Part shown: piece after piece, positions 10,522-21,562 of the stretch
Layout of the letters: the number at the start of each line of letters is the position of its first letter
Numbering within the stretch: position 1 is the stretch's first letter
Assembly (NCBI GenBank): GCA_029948255.1
Contig: JALIZF010001231.1
Coordinates: 1 to 64,000 of the forward strand
Direction: 5' to 3'
Source of the DNA: Telmatactis stephensoni
Lineage: Eukaryota > Cnidaria > Anthozoa > Actiniaria > Isophelliidae
DNA: 64,000 nucleotides
Notes under the pieces: generated by a model
What the model saw: the letters and a program-made list of their open reading frames with translations, nothing else
What the model was told of the DNA's origin: nothing
Database searches by the model: none
Program-made: the position numbers and the translations under genes

Positions 10522-11934
10522 TTACAAGTCTTTTTCTTTCTTCTCTCCTTTCTTGCCTTTTTTTTTTCTCATTGTTTTTCTAAGTTTGTCCCGCTTTCTC
10601 TTTTGATCCATTTTACTCACATAGGTTGTCGTTGCATTATTGGTCACAACACCCATCTCATCGGCTGTCGGAATGATATATTGGTATCCGTCATTAAACT
10701 GTGCAATGCCAGTGGCGGTTCTAAAGTCGCTGCTTGCTGAGTTGCCATAATGCCTGATTTTGGGTGCTTTGGATCCTATAACATTATTAAGGCTTTCATT
10801 AGGCTGCGATGATCCTCCGGGACCCATCTCCTTTGCTGCCTCTATGTTGAGAAATGGACTCAGGGCGTCTTTAACAGCAGCCCTTAAATCATCTCCTTCG
10901 AGGTCTTTCCCACCTGGCAGATCAGTGTGACGATAGTTCTTCGGGTCTTTCTTGTATGCACACCTGCTCTTGCAGCTTTTTGTTCTCTGAATGCATGCGG
11001 AACGATGTTTGACAAGTCTTCCAGTAGAGTTGAGTTGAGTTGAGTAGAGTTCCAGAAGGTGCATCCCTGTTTGGTGTATACAGTAGCTGAAACACTTTTG
11101 TGTATATGTTATGACGGTGGGCGTCATACCTTTTACTTTTTGCTTTAGGGTGTATAACTGCAAGCCCAGCGTCCGGCTTAAATGGTTTATGTCGGACCAC
11201 TTCTCAACATCGTAAGTCACAAGTGACTTGATCCTGGACTCCGTGCTGCTGTCGTCGTCACCGACATATGTGCTGTAGGCCACGTTGCGGTTTAGGCTGT
11301 CCGTGAATAGTTCAACGGCTGCATTCACCTCCATACTTTTCGAAGAGCCTTCGTGGTTGTGTCTGCAGTCATGAGGCTTTGGACTAGGTTGCTGACACAT
11401 ACGACACATACGACACATCTGGTTTCTAGTCGCGTAGCTGACTACTTTTTTGGTTTTTAGTCCAACTGCCGATCCAACGCCCAAAGACGCATCTTGCGCT
11501 TTACTCCGCTTCCTCCAACCCATATCGTAACTTACTCCAATGGTATCCACGTTACTTTGCCCATTTGCGTCTCTGACTGTGAAACTTCAACCTCTTCATA
11601 ACGTTGACAACTACATTTTGCTACAGTTTCTATTTTAGTCCACGCTTCTCTCTCTCGAGAGAGCGAGATTTCTGTAGTTTTTTTGGGTCAAGGGTTGAAG
11701 GCCCATTGTCCCAAGGAGACCAGCGTAGTGATGATGGCCTACACCCGCATGAAGAGCACCAATGCCTGATTTAGAGTTAACGTCGAATGTTGGCGGGCCA
11801 CAGGAGCCAGTTCTGTGAACCTCCGATGTTTTTATTGTTGTAGGATTTGCGCATCTCTTGCATGTCACAGTGATGGTAGCACAAGGCCCCTGCCTTTTAA
11901 TATCAGATATGTTAGCGAGATCTAGAGAACCCAT
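10522..11934 (-). pseudogene. Mutator-like transposase
   Basis: Two frames. 11,635-11,934 has a zinc-ribbon-like CKRCANPTTIKTSEVHRTGSC and the segment GIGALHAGVGHHHYAGLLG. 10,522-11,550 has VSYDMGWRKRSK (first catalytic Asp), GLKTKKVVSYATRNQMC, CRHNHEGSSKSME, YVGDDDSSTESRI (a second Asp cluster), VEKWSDINH, LPGGKDLEG, then GSSQPNESLNNVIGSKAPK and a strongly basic tail. These are features of the animal Mutator-like transposase domain family. A one-base shift between 11,550 and 11,635 breaks the frame; the intervening bases read on in another frame. I found no terminal inverted repeats. Confidence 0.85.
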
Positions 11935-12910
11935 GCCAACCCTCAGCTAATATAGAGAGATTGATTGAGAAATTTCCATCCAGACCATCCACTTTCTTGT
12001 ACGAAGCACTACTACACAATACCGGTGTTTCATGCATGCTGTCAGACTGTTAGTTGGGGTCATGTTTTTCAGTATTGCAGCTTTCTTCGTAGCCTTTAGC
12101 TTTCTGGCGTTGTTGCTGCCACTACTATTACGAATATAGAATGACTTGGTGTTTACAGCTTTCTATAATGAAAGGATCAAAATATGCATTATGTCATAGA
12201 CGCATCATGTATTTATATCATATCAGCCGTCGTTGATTTATCTTCTCTTTTTATTGTCCTTTTATGTTTCCGGGAAACATGTCGTTGGTTTGAGCTTTAA
12301 TAATATACATGAAGAAATTTCTCGATACTGATTGGCTAAGAGCAGTGCTGTTTCAAGGAAATTTAGAACATAAACAAGGAAATTTATCGCCAAAAAAAAG
12401 GAAATTTAGTGCAAATGTGAGTTTTCAAAACCAGTGTCAAAATCAAAGTTGTTTTAGTTCTGCTGTTGTCCACATTATCTAGCATCAAAAGTACGCATAT
12501 TCTGACCACAAAGGAACGATTTTGATGGGGAAAATGCGAAATAACTGAATAATTTGTTGTTTTTGAATGAAATTTTCACTGAAATGGAATAAATTTGAAC
12601 TCGTGGGATTTCAAAAAGCCCAAATTAAACTCGCCTAAAGGCTCGTGCAATTTTGAACTCTTTGAAGTCCCACGCGTTTTTAACGTAAAACAATAACAAC
12701 TGTACCCTTAACAACAATATTTGATGGTTTTGCTCAGTAATCCATGAAACAAAGTGTATCCATAATTTTAGAGTGTGTTGTAACCAAACTCACAAAATCA
12801 GAAAACAAATGAACAAGAGTGAAAAAAGAGCAAATCTCCTATAACATATTTCAAGGGTTTATGAATACCGTGAAGTATCAAAACTTTGACACACGCATTT
12901 CTTTAGAACA
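11935..12910. other. No gene recognised; short repeats
   Basis: Contains three close copies of aaggaaattta at about 12,357, 12,375 and 12,399, and an imperfect hairpin near 12,598-12,675 (gaactcgtgggatttcaaa against tttgaagtcccacgcg). No coding signal was seen on either strand. Confidence 0.5.
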
Positions 12911-13067
12911 AGAGTGGTTTTCGTTAACCTGTGAAATACACTGTAGGTCGTTTTAGCGATATGGCATATTCGATTTGCTCATCTCTTATTATTATTTCTA
13001 CACGAGCATTAGAATCTATTACACTCTAATAGATAAACTTTGTTTCACGGGTTAATGAAAACCATTT
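12911..13067. mobile_element. Short MITE with GTGGTTTTCRTTAACCYGTG termini
   Basis: The left end agtggttttcgttaacctgt (12,913 on) is inverted at 13,043-13,066 (tttcacgggttaatgaaaac). The interior is about 110 bases of AT-rich DNA. The terminal sequence resembles the smaller MITE at 42,252-42,339. No clear target duplication. Confidence 0.6.
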
Positions 13068-13135
13068 CACAAAATAAGTAAACATTTAGATATCAATTAG
13101 ATTATTTTGTTTCTCAAAAGAAAAGCATGTGCATA

Positions 13136-13428
13136 CATAGCTATTTCAAAAACGGTTGTCGGGGCGAATGGCAATCGATGGAAAATGAACGACCACAAGG
13201 AATTTTGGGTAACAATAATTGCTTAATTTCCATTAATTAAATACCCAAACCATGTCAGTACCATGCAGTAAAGACCTTATTGGACAAAGTGGTCGATAAG
13301 CGATTGATATCTCCAAGTTGGATAGCGGTTTAATAGCGTGACCACAGTTCCTTTTGGTCGTGAAATCACCATTCGCCAATCACCATTCGACGGTAGCCCT
13401 GTCAACCTTGTTGGAAATAGCTATATAT
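13136..13428. mobile_element. Foldback MITE, TAGCTATTTC termini
   Basis: The left arm starts tagctatttcaaaaacggtt; the complement of the right arm starts tagctatttccaacaaggtt. Inner pairs match too (cgaatggcaatcgatgg versus ccattcgccaatcaccattc). The termini match the MITE at 21,340-21,562 and resemble the one at 13,861. Confidence 0.7.
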
Positions 13429-13860
13429 ATTTACAATTTATAGTTTCGTGTATAACGTATCAAGAAAATCACGAATTGAAGGCATCCTACTCGGAGATAG
13501 GGCCACCCTGCATGCTAGTAGAGTGACCCTCCTATATTTTTTTTTTGAGGTTATCTGTACATGTCAGGTAGGGAGACCCTATAACTATGTAAACATGGCC
13601 TTAGGTCGAAGACCGTCTAATTATCCAATGTTTTATACAGGGATGCCCCCCCCCGGACTTCCAGCTCCTTACCATTTCATGAACCACATTTCGGAAAATC
13701 GTAAAATAGTACTTCTTTCATATACTTATGGAAAAAGCCTACTCAGTATTTGCCAGTATACCTAAATTTCCAACTAACCCCAATTTTTACCCCAATTTAG
13801 TAAATTTGAGATTTTCTTTATATTCCTTCCTGGAGGAGCAAATAGCTATAGGACTTTGTA

Positions 13861-14112
13861 TATACCTATTTCAAAAAAGGTTGTCACCGCTAATAGCGAT
13901 ATGCGATAGGTAATAGGTCACTCCAAGACCGCAAAGCACTACTGATTTCTTAATTAAGCCATCCTAAATCTTTCTTTACACTCTTCCATCAAATATTTGG
14001 TTGTTCATATGTAAATCAATTAGAAATCAATAGTGCTTTGCAGTCTTGGAATGACCTATTACCTATCGCCTATCGCTCTTAGTGGTGACAACCTTTTTTG
14101 AAATAGGTGTAT
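13861..14112. mobile_element. Foldback MITE with arms of nearly 90 bases
   Basis: Arms 13,861-13,950 and about 14,022-14,112 are inverted copies with only a handful of differences (both contain acctatttcaaaaaaggttg and gcgataggtaataggtca). The central spacer is about 70 bases. The near-perfect arms imply a fairly recent insertion or a conserved hairpin. Ends are bordered by TA-rich sequence, fitting a TA target. Confidence 0.82.
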
Positions 14113-15712
14113 AAAGAAGCATACACTTACCGTAGTCGAGGTTTCTCCGCTTTCACATTTTATTTGTTTTGCATATTGACAGTTTTTTTGACAAAACATC
14201 AGCTTGTCTTTTGCGGTGGTGGATATATGCCTTCTTCAACATTATATTTCCACAACAGCAATTTTACTAAGACTTCTGTTGTCGAATTGAATATTTCTGC
14301 ACGGTCGATCAGCACGTGCGTAATGTGACAACAGAAAAAGCATGCGAATATGTGTGACTCAAACATGGCGAAATCAACACTGCCTTAGCAAAACAGCCTT
14401 GGCAGAAGCAAATGCAAATATACCTAAGTTTGACATTTTATTTGAGCACCTTAGAGGTATTCTTTTGATTACCAACTTGGAACCATAATTGAACATATTC
14501 TGAATAATTAATAGCGGAAATGAAAAGAAAATTCATCGACAATTTTTTAATTAGCGCGTTCAGAAGCAAAAATTTCAGGTTTTGCGAGAAAATTAACAAA
14601 AATATTACATGACTTGTACCACTCTTAAAAATCATTGCCTTGGCCGAATCTATTGAAAATCACAGAAAGTGTACAACTAAGTCTTGGCAATAACTGGGAG
14701 CAAGGATTTTGTTGTATCTTGTCAGAGTGGGTTGTTATCGTAAATAGTACAAAACATATGAATTTTTGTATACAAAAAAATAAAACCGTTTTTATTCAAA
14801 AACTATGAGTACGATTTTTTGGACACTTCCTCAGAATGTAGACCTAACTAACAACTTTACCGTTGGATATGTGGCTCTAAAAGTTTAGACCGATTTTTCT
14901 CGAAAATGAGCTTTAAGTAAAGAAGATGACATAATGATTTCTTCACTAAAATAAAACGGATTTCAAAAAAATATACTTTTTTGAAAACTTCATTCTACAT
15001 CTAGACAAGTGTGAAAAGATCTTGGTAAAAGACGCTCTGGAGCGGGAGCTACGGCTGTTTAAACCTCGCTAGTTGACCATGAAAAAAACTAGACCGAGCT
15101 ACCCTAATGATTGTCATCTAACCTTAAAACATTTCTTCAGCAAGCCTTGAAATAATTCAGTGTGAATATATTTCTCAAGAATTGATGGAACAAGGCAAAA
15201 ATAGCTTCCACGTCATCCGAGGTACCAGCCCTAGGATGTTCTTCATAGCCAATGAAACTATTTTGTCTTCTTCTATGTTCCACACTTTCAACGTTTGTTG
15301 TCACTGCAACAACAGTCTCCCTGGAGAATCCACAAATTCATTTTCTGCAAGTTAAAAATAATAATGTAAGACCATTGAGTTTGAGAATGATATACCTTAT
15401 TAAAGAAACGATGTTCAAGATCATAGATATTAGATTATAGACTTTGATTAAAGCATCTCAGCATGACAGTTATTTACTGCCCACATCTCATAATTAACAA
15501 GTTCAGATATACTGATATCAGGGGTAGTTAAAGTTGCCTTGCAATCTCATGGTCTATAATCTAAGATCTATGTTCTATGTTTGGAACATGTTTCTTCAAT
15601 GTATACTACATATATGTACATCATGAAATTGAAATAAGGTAGTGGTGGTCTACACATTTCACATCAACAAAGTAGAAATCCTGTGAACACATAACATACA
15701 AATTTCAGACTA
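14113..15712. other. No gene recognised
   Basis: A 62-codon frame at 15,252-15,440 begins with a hydrophobic, signal-like stretch (MKLFCLLLCSTLSTFVV), but it has no recognisable continuation and the surrounding DNA looks non-coding. Nothing else stands out. Confidence 0.4.
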
Positions 15713-16447
15713 TTAGTAATTTTTGATATCAAACTTGTACACATACCTATTGATATCTATACTTGAGAAATCATAGAGTTCACCATGCCAAAGCATCCAC
15801 TCATCTAGGATCATGTTCATCATAGTATAATTTGTCAGACAACGCTGGAGCTCAGTCAACCCTCTGCCATCAGCAGCCTCCTGGCATCCTGCAACTGTTT
15901 CTATGTACTTTGCTTCTCTTTCGTACCCATCGTCACCAAGGTATTTCCCTACCAAATAAGACAGCATTCACTCAGCATCTGCAACAGACTGTTTCCGCTC
16001 TCCAGTCAGGGCAGCATGAGTAAGTCCTGTATTAGGGTCCCTCATTGCTTTGTCAAGTGCTGGTCCTCCCTCCCTGGTGTGTTTCCATATTCATTTAAGA
16101 ATGTGGCAGTGGTCTTCCCTTTCATGGAATTCATCTGCTGTTGATGGATCTATCTCTGGGATGTACAAATACATAGAGTAATCAATGCCTTCCCTCTTCA
16201 GGACCTCAATCCTGTGTCTTAACTTGTATGTTCTGACAACAGTTCTTAATATATCTATGAATGACTCTAGTGTGTTTCTACAAAATGGATAAGCTTGATA
16301 TCTATTAAGGACCAATCTACTTCTGATGTATGTGACTGCTCCTTCCATTGTATAGCCATTGTTTACACATAGGGTGTGAAGGTCATTAATAGGCCTTTTG
16401 CAGGACTTGATCACGTGCTTGGTTACCACATAACTTTTGGAGGGCAA
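15713..16447 (-). pseudogene. Unidentified protein-coding remnant with two in-frame TGA codons
   Basis: One reading frame runs through 16,447-15,713 apart from TGA at 16,088-16,090 and TGA next to 15,967. The sequence on both sides of each stop looks coding and stays in frame (for example EGGPALDKAMRDPNTGLTH between them). Both stops could come from CGA by C-to-T change at CpG, giving Arg in the ancestor; this is inference. The N-terminal part is rich in Lys, Tyr and Cys (VIKSCKRPINDLHTLCVNNG). I do not recognise a domain. It looks like a member of a dispersed family and not a working gene. Confidence 0.55.
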
Positions 16448-16789
16448 GGCTCACCATGATGCGAAACATACAACTTTAAACAAAGAGGATGGATTGTATC
16501 CAGTGGCCATTTAACTCATGAATACGACTTTTTCGATTTCATTTAAACTCCTGTTATCTATTTCTGAGAACACAACTTTGATCTCTTGATTTTTTTTTGC
16601 CAACACACAAAATGGCGTCTGCGCAAGGTAAGAAGTTGCAAAAACGTCGAATTTTTCCTTCTCCCCTAACTTATTGAGGGTTCAAAAGTTATGGAAAGGT
16701 ATATATATTCATGTTTATTCATATCATAGAGGCCACTCTCTTGCCTGCATTAAGAAAACTTACAAGAAATGAACAAGCTGTCTCATTCT
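16448..16789. other. Gap; possible orphan first exon
   Basis: On the plus strand at 16,613 there is atggcgtctgcgcaaggtaa, that is ATG in good context, four further codons and a GT donor. No downstream exon on the plus strand could be connected. Otherwise nothing. Confidence 0.2.
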
Positions 16790-17569
16790 TTAATCTTTAA
16801 TAGTCGCCTCATTCAGCTTCCTGTAGTCGACACAGAACTGTGTGGAACCATCCTTCTTGCGCATTAAGACTATAGGGGACACCCACGCACTTGAAGATGG
16901 CTCTATAATCCCGTCTTTTAACATCTGCTGGACATTTTCTTTGGCTTCAGCTTGTTTATGCATAGGAAGACGGCGCGGAGGCTGTTTGATTGGTTTTGCA
17001 TCCCCAGTGTTGATCCGATGTTCGACGAGGCTCGTTCTCCCAAGATCACTTGATGAAGCAGCGAAGCTGTTCTGATATTCCTTTAGATGGGCCAGGAGCT
17101 CTTGTTGCTGTTCCGGGTACTTGCTGCTCCGCTCTGCGAGATCGGTCAGGTGGGGTGGTAGCTCGCTGTTCACTGTCCCCTCACTCGATACTCTAGCTTG
17201 GCACAATGCTACAGCTGGGGCTTGATCGAGATCGGTCAGGTGGGGTGGTAGCTCGCTGTTCACTGTCCCCTCACTCGATACTCTAGCTTGGCACAATGCT
17301 ACAGCTGGGGCTTGGTTGCGTTGTGCCAGTCGTTCTGTCGGTTCCAGCACTCCTATGGTAGACGTTTCTCCTTCACCAATGAGTTCTCCAGGAACAATCA
17401 CTTCACTGTGCAGCGGTATAACTGTTGTCACCTTCACAGCTACACGGCGGCAGGACAGCTGTAGCTGTTGGCTATCTGTGATGGCTTCCTCGCGAAAGTC
17501 ATCTCGTAACGACCATCCCGTAGCAATAGCTCTGCTCCAATTCTGTCCGATGCGATATCGGCCACCCAC
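16790..17569 (-). pseudogene. Gypsy pol: protease-RT linker and RT N-terminus, truncated
   Basis: A 259-residue frame that ends in the RT fingers (KDGIIEPSSSAWVSPIVLM, then RKKDGSTQFCVDYRKLNEAT), diagnostic of Ty3/Gypsy RT. It stops at 16,790 before the YXDD active site. A 30-residue segment is exactly duplicated in tandem (see repeat at 17,137-17,314). The frame joins the protease frame by a shift near 17,560. Confidence 0.87.
17137..17314. repeat. Exact 90-bp in-frame tandem duplication in Gypsy pol
   Basis: 17,137-17,224 and 17,227-17,314 are identical, period 90 bases. The protein repeats the block QAPAVALCQARVSSEGTVNS and what follows. Zero divergence indicates a recent duplication, or an assembly artefact. 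Confidence 0.93.
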
Positions 17570-17766
17570 AGTAATCTCGTGTTCTGTTCTTTTCCAAGCT
17601 GCATTCCGAACTTGCCACGACCAACAAACGGCGAGAAACTTCCATCTGCAAGGGTCATCTGCACTCCCACGTGCTCCAAGTCAGGGCGGGTGGACATCTG
17701 CTTGTAGATGCTGGTCTTCAGGATAGTAATGTTGGCGCTGGTGTCAATCAGAAACTTGACGGGCAT
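17440..17766 (-). pseudogene. Gypsy aspartic protease remnant
   Basis: The N-terminal motif VKFLIDTSANITIL is the retropepsin active-site region. The usual Asp-Thr/Ser-Gly triad reads Asp-Thr-Ser here, so the Gly is missing. Downstream hydrophobic strands (LLWVADIASDRIGAELLL) fit the fold. The frame overlaps the RT-side frame, with a shift near 17,560. Confidence 0.72.
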
Positions 17767-17797
17767 CCCTTGAACAAATCCTTCGACGAAGAGTTAA

Positions 17798-19103
17798 TCA
17801 TTGCAGTCGTCCACTCTCCTGGACTTGACAAATGGTTCTGAGGGCGTAGTCCTTGCTGCTGGGTTCACGCCCTAGAGCCCGGCAAATTGGAGTTTCCCGA
17901 CAGCACTTGGTTGGTAGGTAAATGCTGTCTTGGTAATGGATGTGGTCGTTGTGTGTGGTCGTCTGGTGGTTGTGCTGGTCTTTCTGTAGCTGGCTCTGTT
18001 GCTGTTGTTGTTGCTGTCCGCTTGGCTGCCGAGGTCGACGATTCCCGCGCCGTTGCTGTTGTTTTTGTGGTGCTGTTGGGCAGTCTTTGCGTCCTCTGTT
18101 GTAGCGGTTCTGAAACTGTTTCATCTGTTCTCTAAGGTCTGCAAGTTGCTTTGCAAGGTCCGTGGTACTTTCACTCGACAGTTCTGGTCTGGGGCGTGGT
18201 TCTCCTGTTTGCTATTTGAAAAGCCTCTGGTTTCATCGCTATTTCGAGGGCCTCATTAAGCATCGATGGTCAGCCCTGTTTGACCTTCCATTTTGTGTCC
18301 AAATCGACCAAAGCGTCAATGAATTGGTCCCTGACAATGCTTTCTTTCATTTCTGCTTGGGCCTGGGGATAAGCACACCTTGTGAGTCGGCGTAGGGACT
18401 GTGCCAGCTCAGGTAGGCTCTCATCATTTTGCTTTGTCCTTGATCGTAGCGACACCCAGTAGATTTTCGTTCAATTTTCGGTCCCAAAGCGTGTAGTGAG
18501 TGCCGCCGTTAGTGCTGCATAGTTTTTCCTTTGGTCCATTGACAAGTCGCCTAACACCTCCGTTGCTGGGCCGACGAGGCTTACCGCCAGATACGTTGCT
18601 TTCGTCACGCTATCCCAATGGTTTAACTCAGTTGCGAGGTTGAACTGGGCCAAGTAATCCTCCCAAGAAGATTGTCCGTCAAACGAAGATGGCTTGACTT
18701 TGGGTTTTATTGCCGCTTCAGGAGTCTTTGGTGCTCTTATCCTAGATTCTATTTCATCTAGGGTCCGCATAAGTTCGTCTTACTCTGGTCCTTCGTTGGT
18801 TGAAGGGAAGCCGACAAACAATACAGTTGATCTTCTCCCGGCATCTGGTGTGGGAGAACTCTCGATTGTCTCTAATCTTTCTGTGACCTCGTTGAGCCGC
18901 TTTACCATATCTCCATCCCTTTTCTCAATCTGGGTGGCAAGAAACTCTTTACACAGGCCATCTATCTTGGGCGATGCTGCTTCTGGACGAGGCACAGACT
19001 GAGGCGCACTTTGCCAAACCGTCAAGGCCATCGCTCCTTCTAGTTCTTCAGGACTCAAATCGATAAGGCTGCCAAACTGCACTTTTTGGCTTGAGTTTTC
19101 CAA
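17798..19103 (-). pseudogene. Gypsy gag remnant
   Basis: Frame pieces 18,780-19,103, 18,471-18,770 and 18,270-18,455 are all in the same frame and separated only by stops: TAA at 18,780 and TGA near 18,471 and 18,270. The two TGAs could derive from CGA. The middle pieces contain the capsid-like text SSWEDYLAQFNLATELNHW and LPELAQSLRRLTRCAYP. A frame shift follows, and 17,798-18,124 encodes a Gln-rich basic segment with a Cys cluster (KCCRETPIC) in place of a normal zinc knuckle. Confidence 0.75.
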
Positions 19104-19120
19104 GGTTTTGATTATCCACT

Positions 19121-19134
19121 AAGCTGCCACCAGT
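19121..19134 (-). promoter_or_regulatory. Gypsy primer-binding site
   Basis: Directly beside the LTR edge; the minus strand reads ACTGGTGGCAGC after the LTR end ACA. TGGTGGCAGC is a common start of primer sites in Gypsy elements. Confidence 0.65.
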
Positions 19135-19436
19135 TGTAACGAGACCGAGAATTGACTTAGAGACTCGATAGAGAGTTCGCTTGAAAGGCCTTTATTGTAG
19201 CTCACAGCTAGACTAACTCAATGTTACAAATCGTCTCTATTTATTAGGATTCTAAGGCTAAATTAGTTACAATCGTAATGGCTACTCCTGTACACGCCTC
19301 AGCTAATTCCAGTCAAAAATGCGTCAGAAACTAGCCCTATTTACGTACAGGGGAAATCACTCGAATATTTACAATCATACACGTACGGTAATCAGATAGT
19401 CTGGTAACGTAAGGTTACGAGGGAGTGCTGATGACA
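19135..19436 (-). repeat. 5' LTR of the Gypsy element
   Basis: On the plus strand this runs TGTAACGAG... to ...GCTGATGACA, a TG...CA unit of 302 bases. The minus strand has AATAAATAG-type TATA-like sequence near 19,235 and an AATAAA near 19,190. The inner edge abuts the primer site; the outer edge is inferred from the TG/CA rule, since no partner LTR is present. Confidence 0.65.
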
Positions 19437-20301
19437 TGTGTAGGCAAGAACTAGGCGCTTGTCACGTAAAGTCACGTAAACTAGCTCCGCTACAATACAT
19501 TGTTTTGGCTTCACCTGGATGTCACGAAACTTGAGACAGTTGACCCGGAGTGTTGGTACTAGTGTCATCTCCGTCAATTCTGCTCTTGCTTCTTGAACTT
19601 CTTCCTTGGACATTTTCAAAAATGTATCATATAATTCCCCAATGTAGTCTGTTGACATAAGTACACAACAATTATACAAATAAAGTGCTACAAAGATGTA
19701 TGATGTTTTTAGGTTACATAAAATCATTTGAAATGTTTTCATTTTCTCAATACTGTCAGTGACACTGCTTCTATCTCTTACCAAAAGTTGGGGCAACACA
19801 ACTGTGGCCTCGCCATTCTTGAATTGCTTTATGCCTTTCACAAGACTATTTTTGGTCAATGAAGCAACCATCTTGTCATGTCCTGTTGAACCTACAAAAA
19901 CAAAAAAGAAAAAAGAAAAAAACAAATTCACTGACAAAACAAAACAAAACCATATGATGAACATTTTGGAGATCCAATTAGGCAGTATTCTGTTTGACAC
20001 AGATGTATATTCTTAGTAACTGAGAGATTGGACTGTAACTACAACTACAATACATAAATTACACACTTAGCTCCACCCATTAAAAATTATGCTTAGATTT
20101 TTTTCTTTGGCCAAATTTGTTAGAACGTTCCTTATTTCTATAGAGAAATTCATAAGATCATTGTAAAAAACACGACAGCAATGTTAACTTTTAGACAGAA
20201 CTAGTGTACCTACTTTTTTTCAAATGCCATAAATCATAGTAATGCTTGATATTGGCAAGCACTTTACTCATATGGCTGGATATTGACGTATGTCTGTCCA
20301 A

Positions 20302-20690
20302 AATGAATGTGGTTATTTCAAGGTCACAGGTGTTGTGTATTCCATACAGTTTTGGAAGCCAACAAATTCCATGGCATTGCTGCTATCTGCTATCTGCCTC
20401 AATAAAAAAATGCTAATCATTACAGTGTATCTATGAATGTGCGGGTACAAAATTTGAACTAGCCAGGGAAAATGGTGCAATTCCAGAAATTAAATGAATG
20501 TGGTTATTTCAAGGTCACAGGTGTTGAGTAGGTATTCCATACAGTTTTGGAAGCCAACAAATTCCATGGCATTGCTGCTATTTGCTATCTGCCTCAATAA
20601 AAAAATGCTAATCATTACAGTGTATCTATGAATGTGTGGGTACAAAATTTGAATTAGCCAGGGAAAATGGTGCAATTCCAGAAATTATTT
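20302..20690. repeat. Tandem duplication of a transposase exon
   Basis: 20,302-20,489 and 20,493-20,690 are near-identical direct copies of about 190 bases, each containing the exon start (GCAG acceptor then ATAGCAAATAGCAGC or ATAGCAGATAGCAGC on the minus strand) and intron sequence. Only the left copy continues into the LDRHTS part of the exon. There are few substitutions and a 5-base insertion. Confidence 0.9.
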
Positions 20691-21339
20691 TAATGAACCA
20701 CCATTTGATTCCAATCCCCCTTGTCATTTGAGATGAAAAGATGGAAAGCTCAATGTGATATGATCAGGCTCATAGCCTGTTGCAAAACACATTAGATTCC
20801 CTTGGTGTTTAATAATTTATGAATATGCAAAATTAACATGGTCTGAAAGGGTGACGATTAAAAGATGTGTTATTTAAAATACTTACTTGAACAAGTGAAA
20901 AGTGTATTATGCAAGGCGATGTACAGCATAAGATCATGTAAGCCCCATATTTGGCATTGTGACCCTTTGAGTCATGGCGAGAATCTCCAGCCACAATTAC
21001 CTCCTTCCCTTGTGCCTTCACTAGCTGAAGTTTTGATTGGTACTGTTTCCAGTGTAAGTGGATAATTGGGAAGAGATGATTCTACAAAAAAGATTGAACA
21101 CCTTTTAGTTTCTAAACAATTAATATTTGCTTGATGTACATTGGTGTAGAAAATATTTGTTACATAGTTGTAAGTGTTTTTCATTTCTAATATACAATGT
21201 ACATCAAGATTATATATTCATGCACCTCATTCCTCTTACATCTTAGTAGTGTAAAGATTTAAAACATAATCTCTAAACACTTGAATACCAGTTTTTTCCA
21301 TTACTCACTGTTTGGTGTTTGAAGAATGATCGTAATGAT

Positions 21340-21562
21340 ATAGCTATTTCAATTAACGTTGTCACTGAAAAAAGCCTAAAGGCTAAAGCCTTTCAATTAT
21401 CTTTTGTGTACTTCTCTGTAGGCTATCTGAGAAATTAAGGAATATGTGTCCAAGTTGTAGAATGTAATGATGTCACGGTGATAAAACTTTTTCATGATTC
21501 CGCTCTCAAAGCTTTAGGCTTTAGGCTTTTTTCAGCGACAATGTTAATTGAATTAGCTATAT
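21340..21562. mobile_element. Foldback MITE inserted in a transposase exon
   Basis: The arms are inverted copies: tagctatttcaattaacgtt at the left and the complement of the right arm tagctaattcaattaacatt, both followed by a long shared segment with gaaaaaagcctaaag. TA is duplicated at the ends. Taking the insert out restores an open exon on the minus strand across 21,339/21,563, which defines the insertion precisely. Confidence 0.85.

Larger units (their letters stand above)
16790..19436 (-). mobile_element. 5' half of a Ty3/Gypsy LTR retrotransposon
   Basis: The minus-strand order is LTR (19,436-19,135), primer site, gag, protease, then RT that stops after the first RT motifs at 16,790. Everything 3' of that (RT active site, RNase H, integrase and the second LTR) is missing. 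The gag and pol frames contain several stops and shifts. It sits in the 3' end of the DDE transposase pseudogene to its right. Confidence 0.87.

Noticed and set aside
15252..15440. Small frame with a signal-peptide-like start
   Set aside because: A hydrophobic start alone is weak evidence in AT-rich DNA; nothing recognisable follows.
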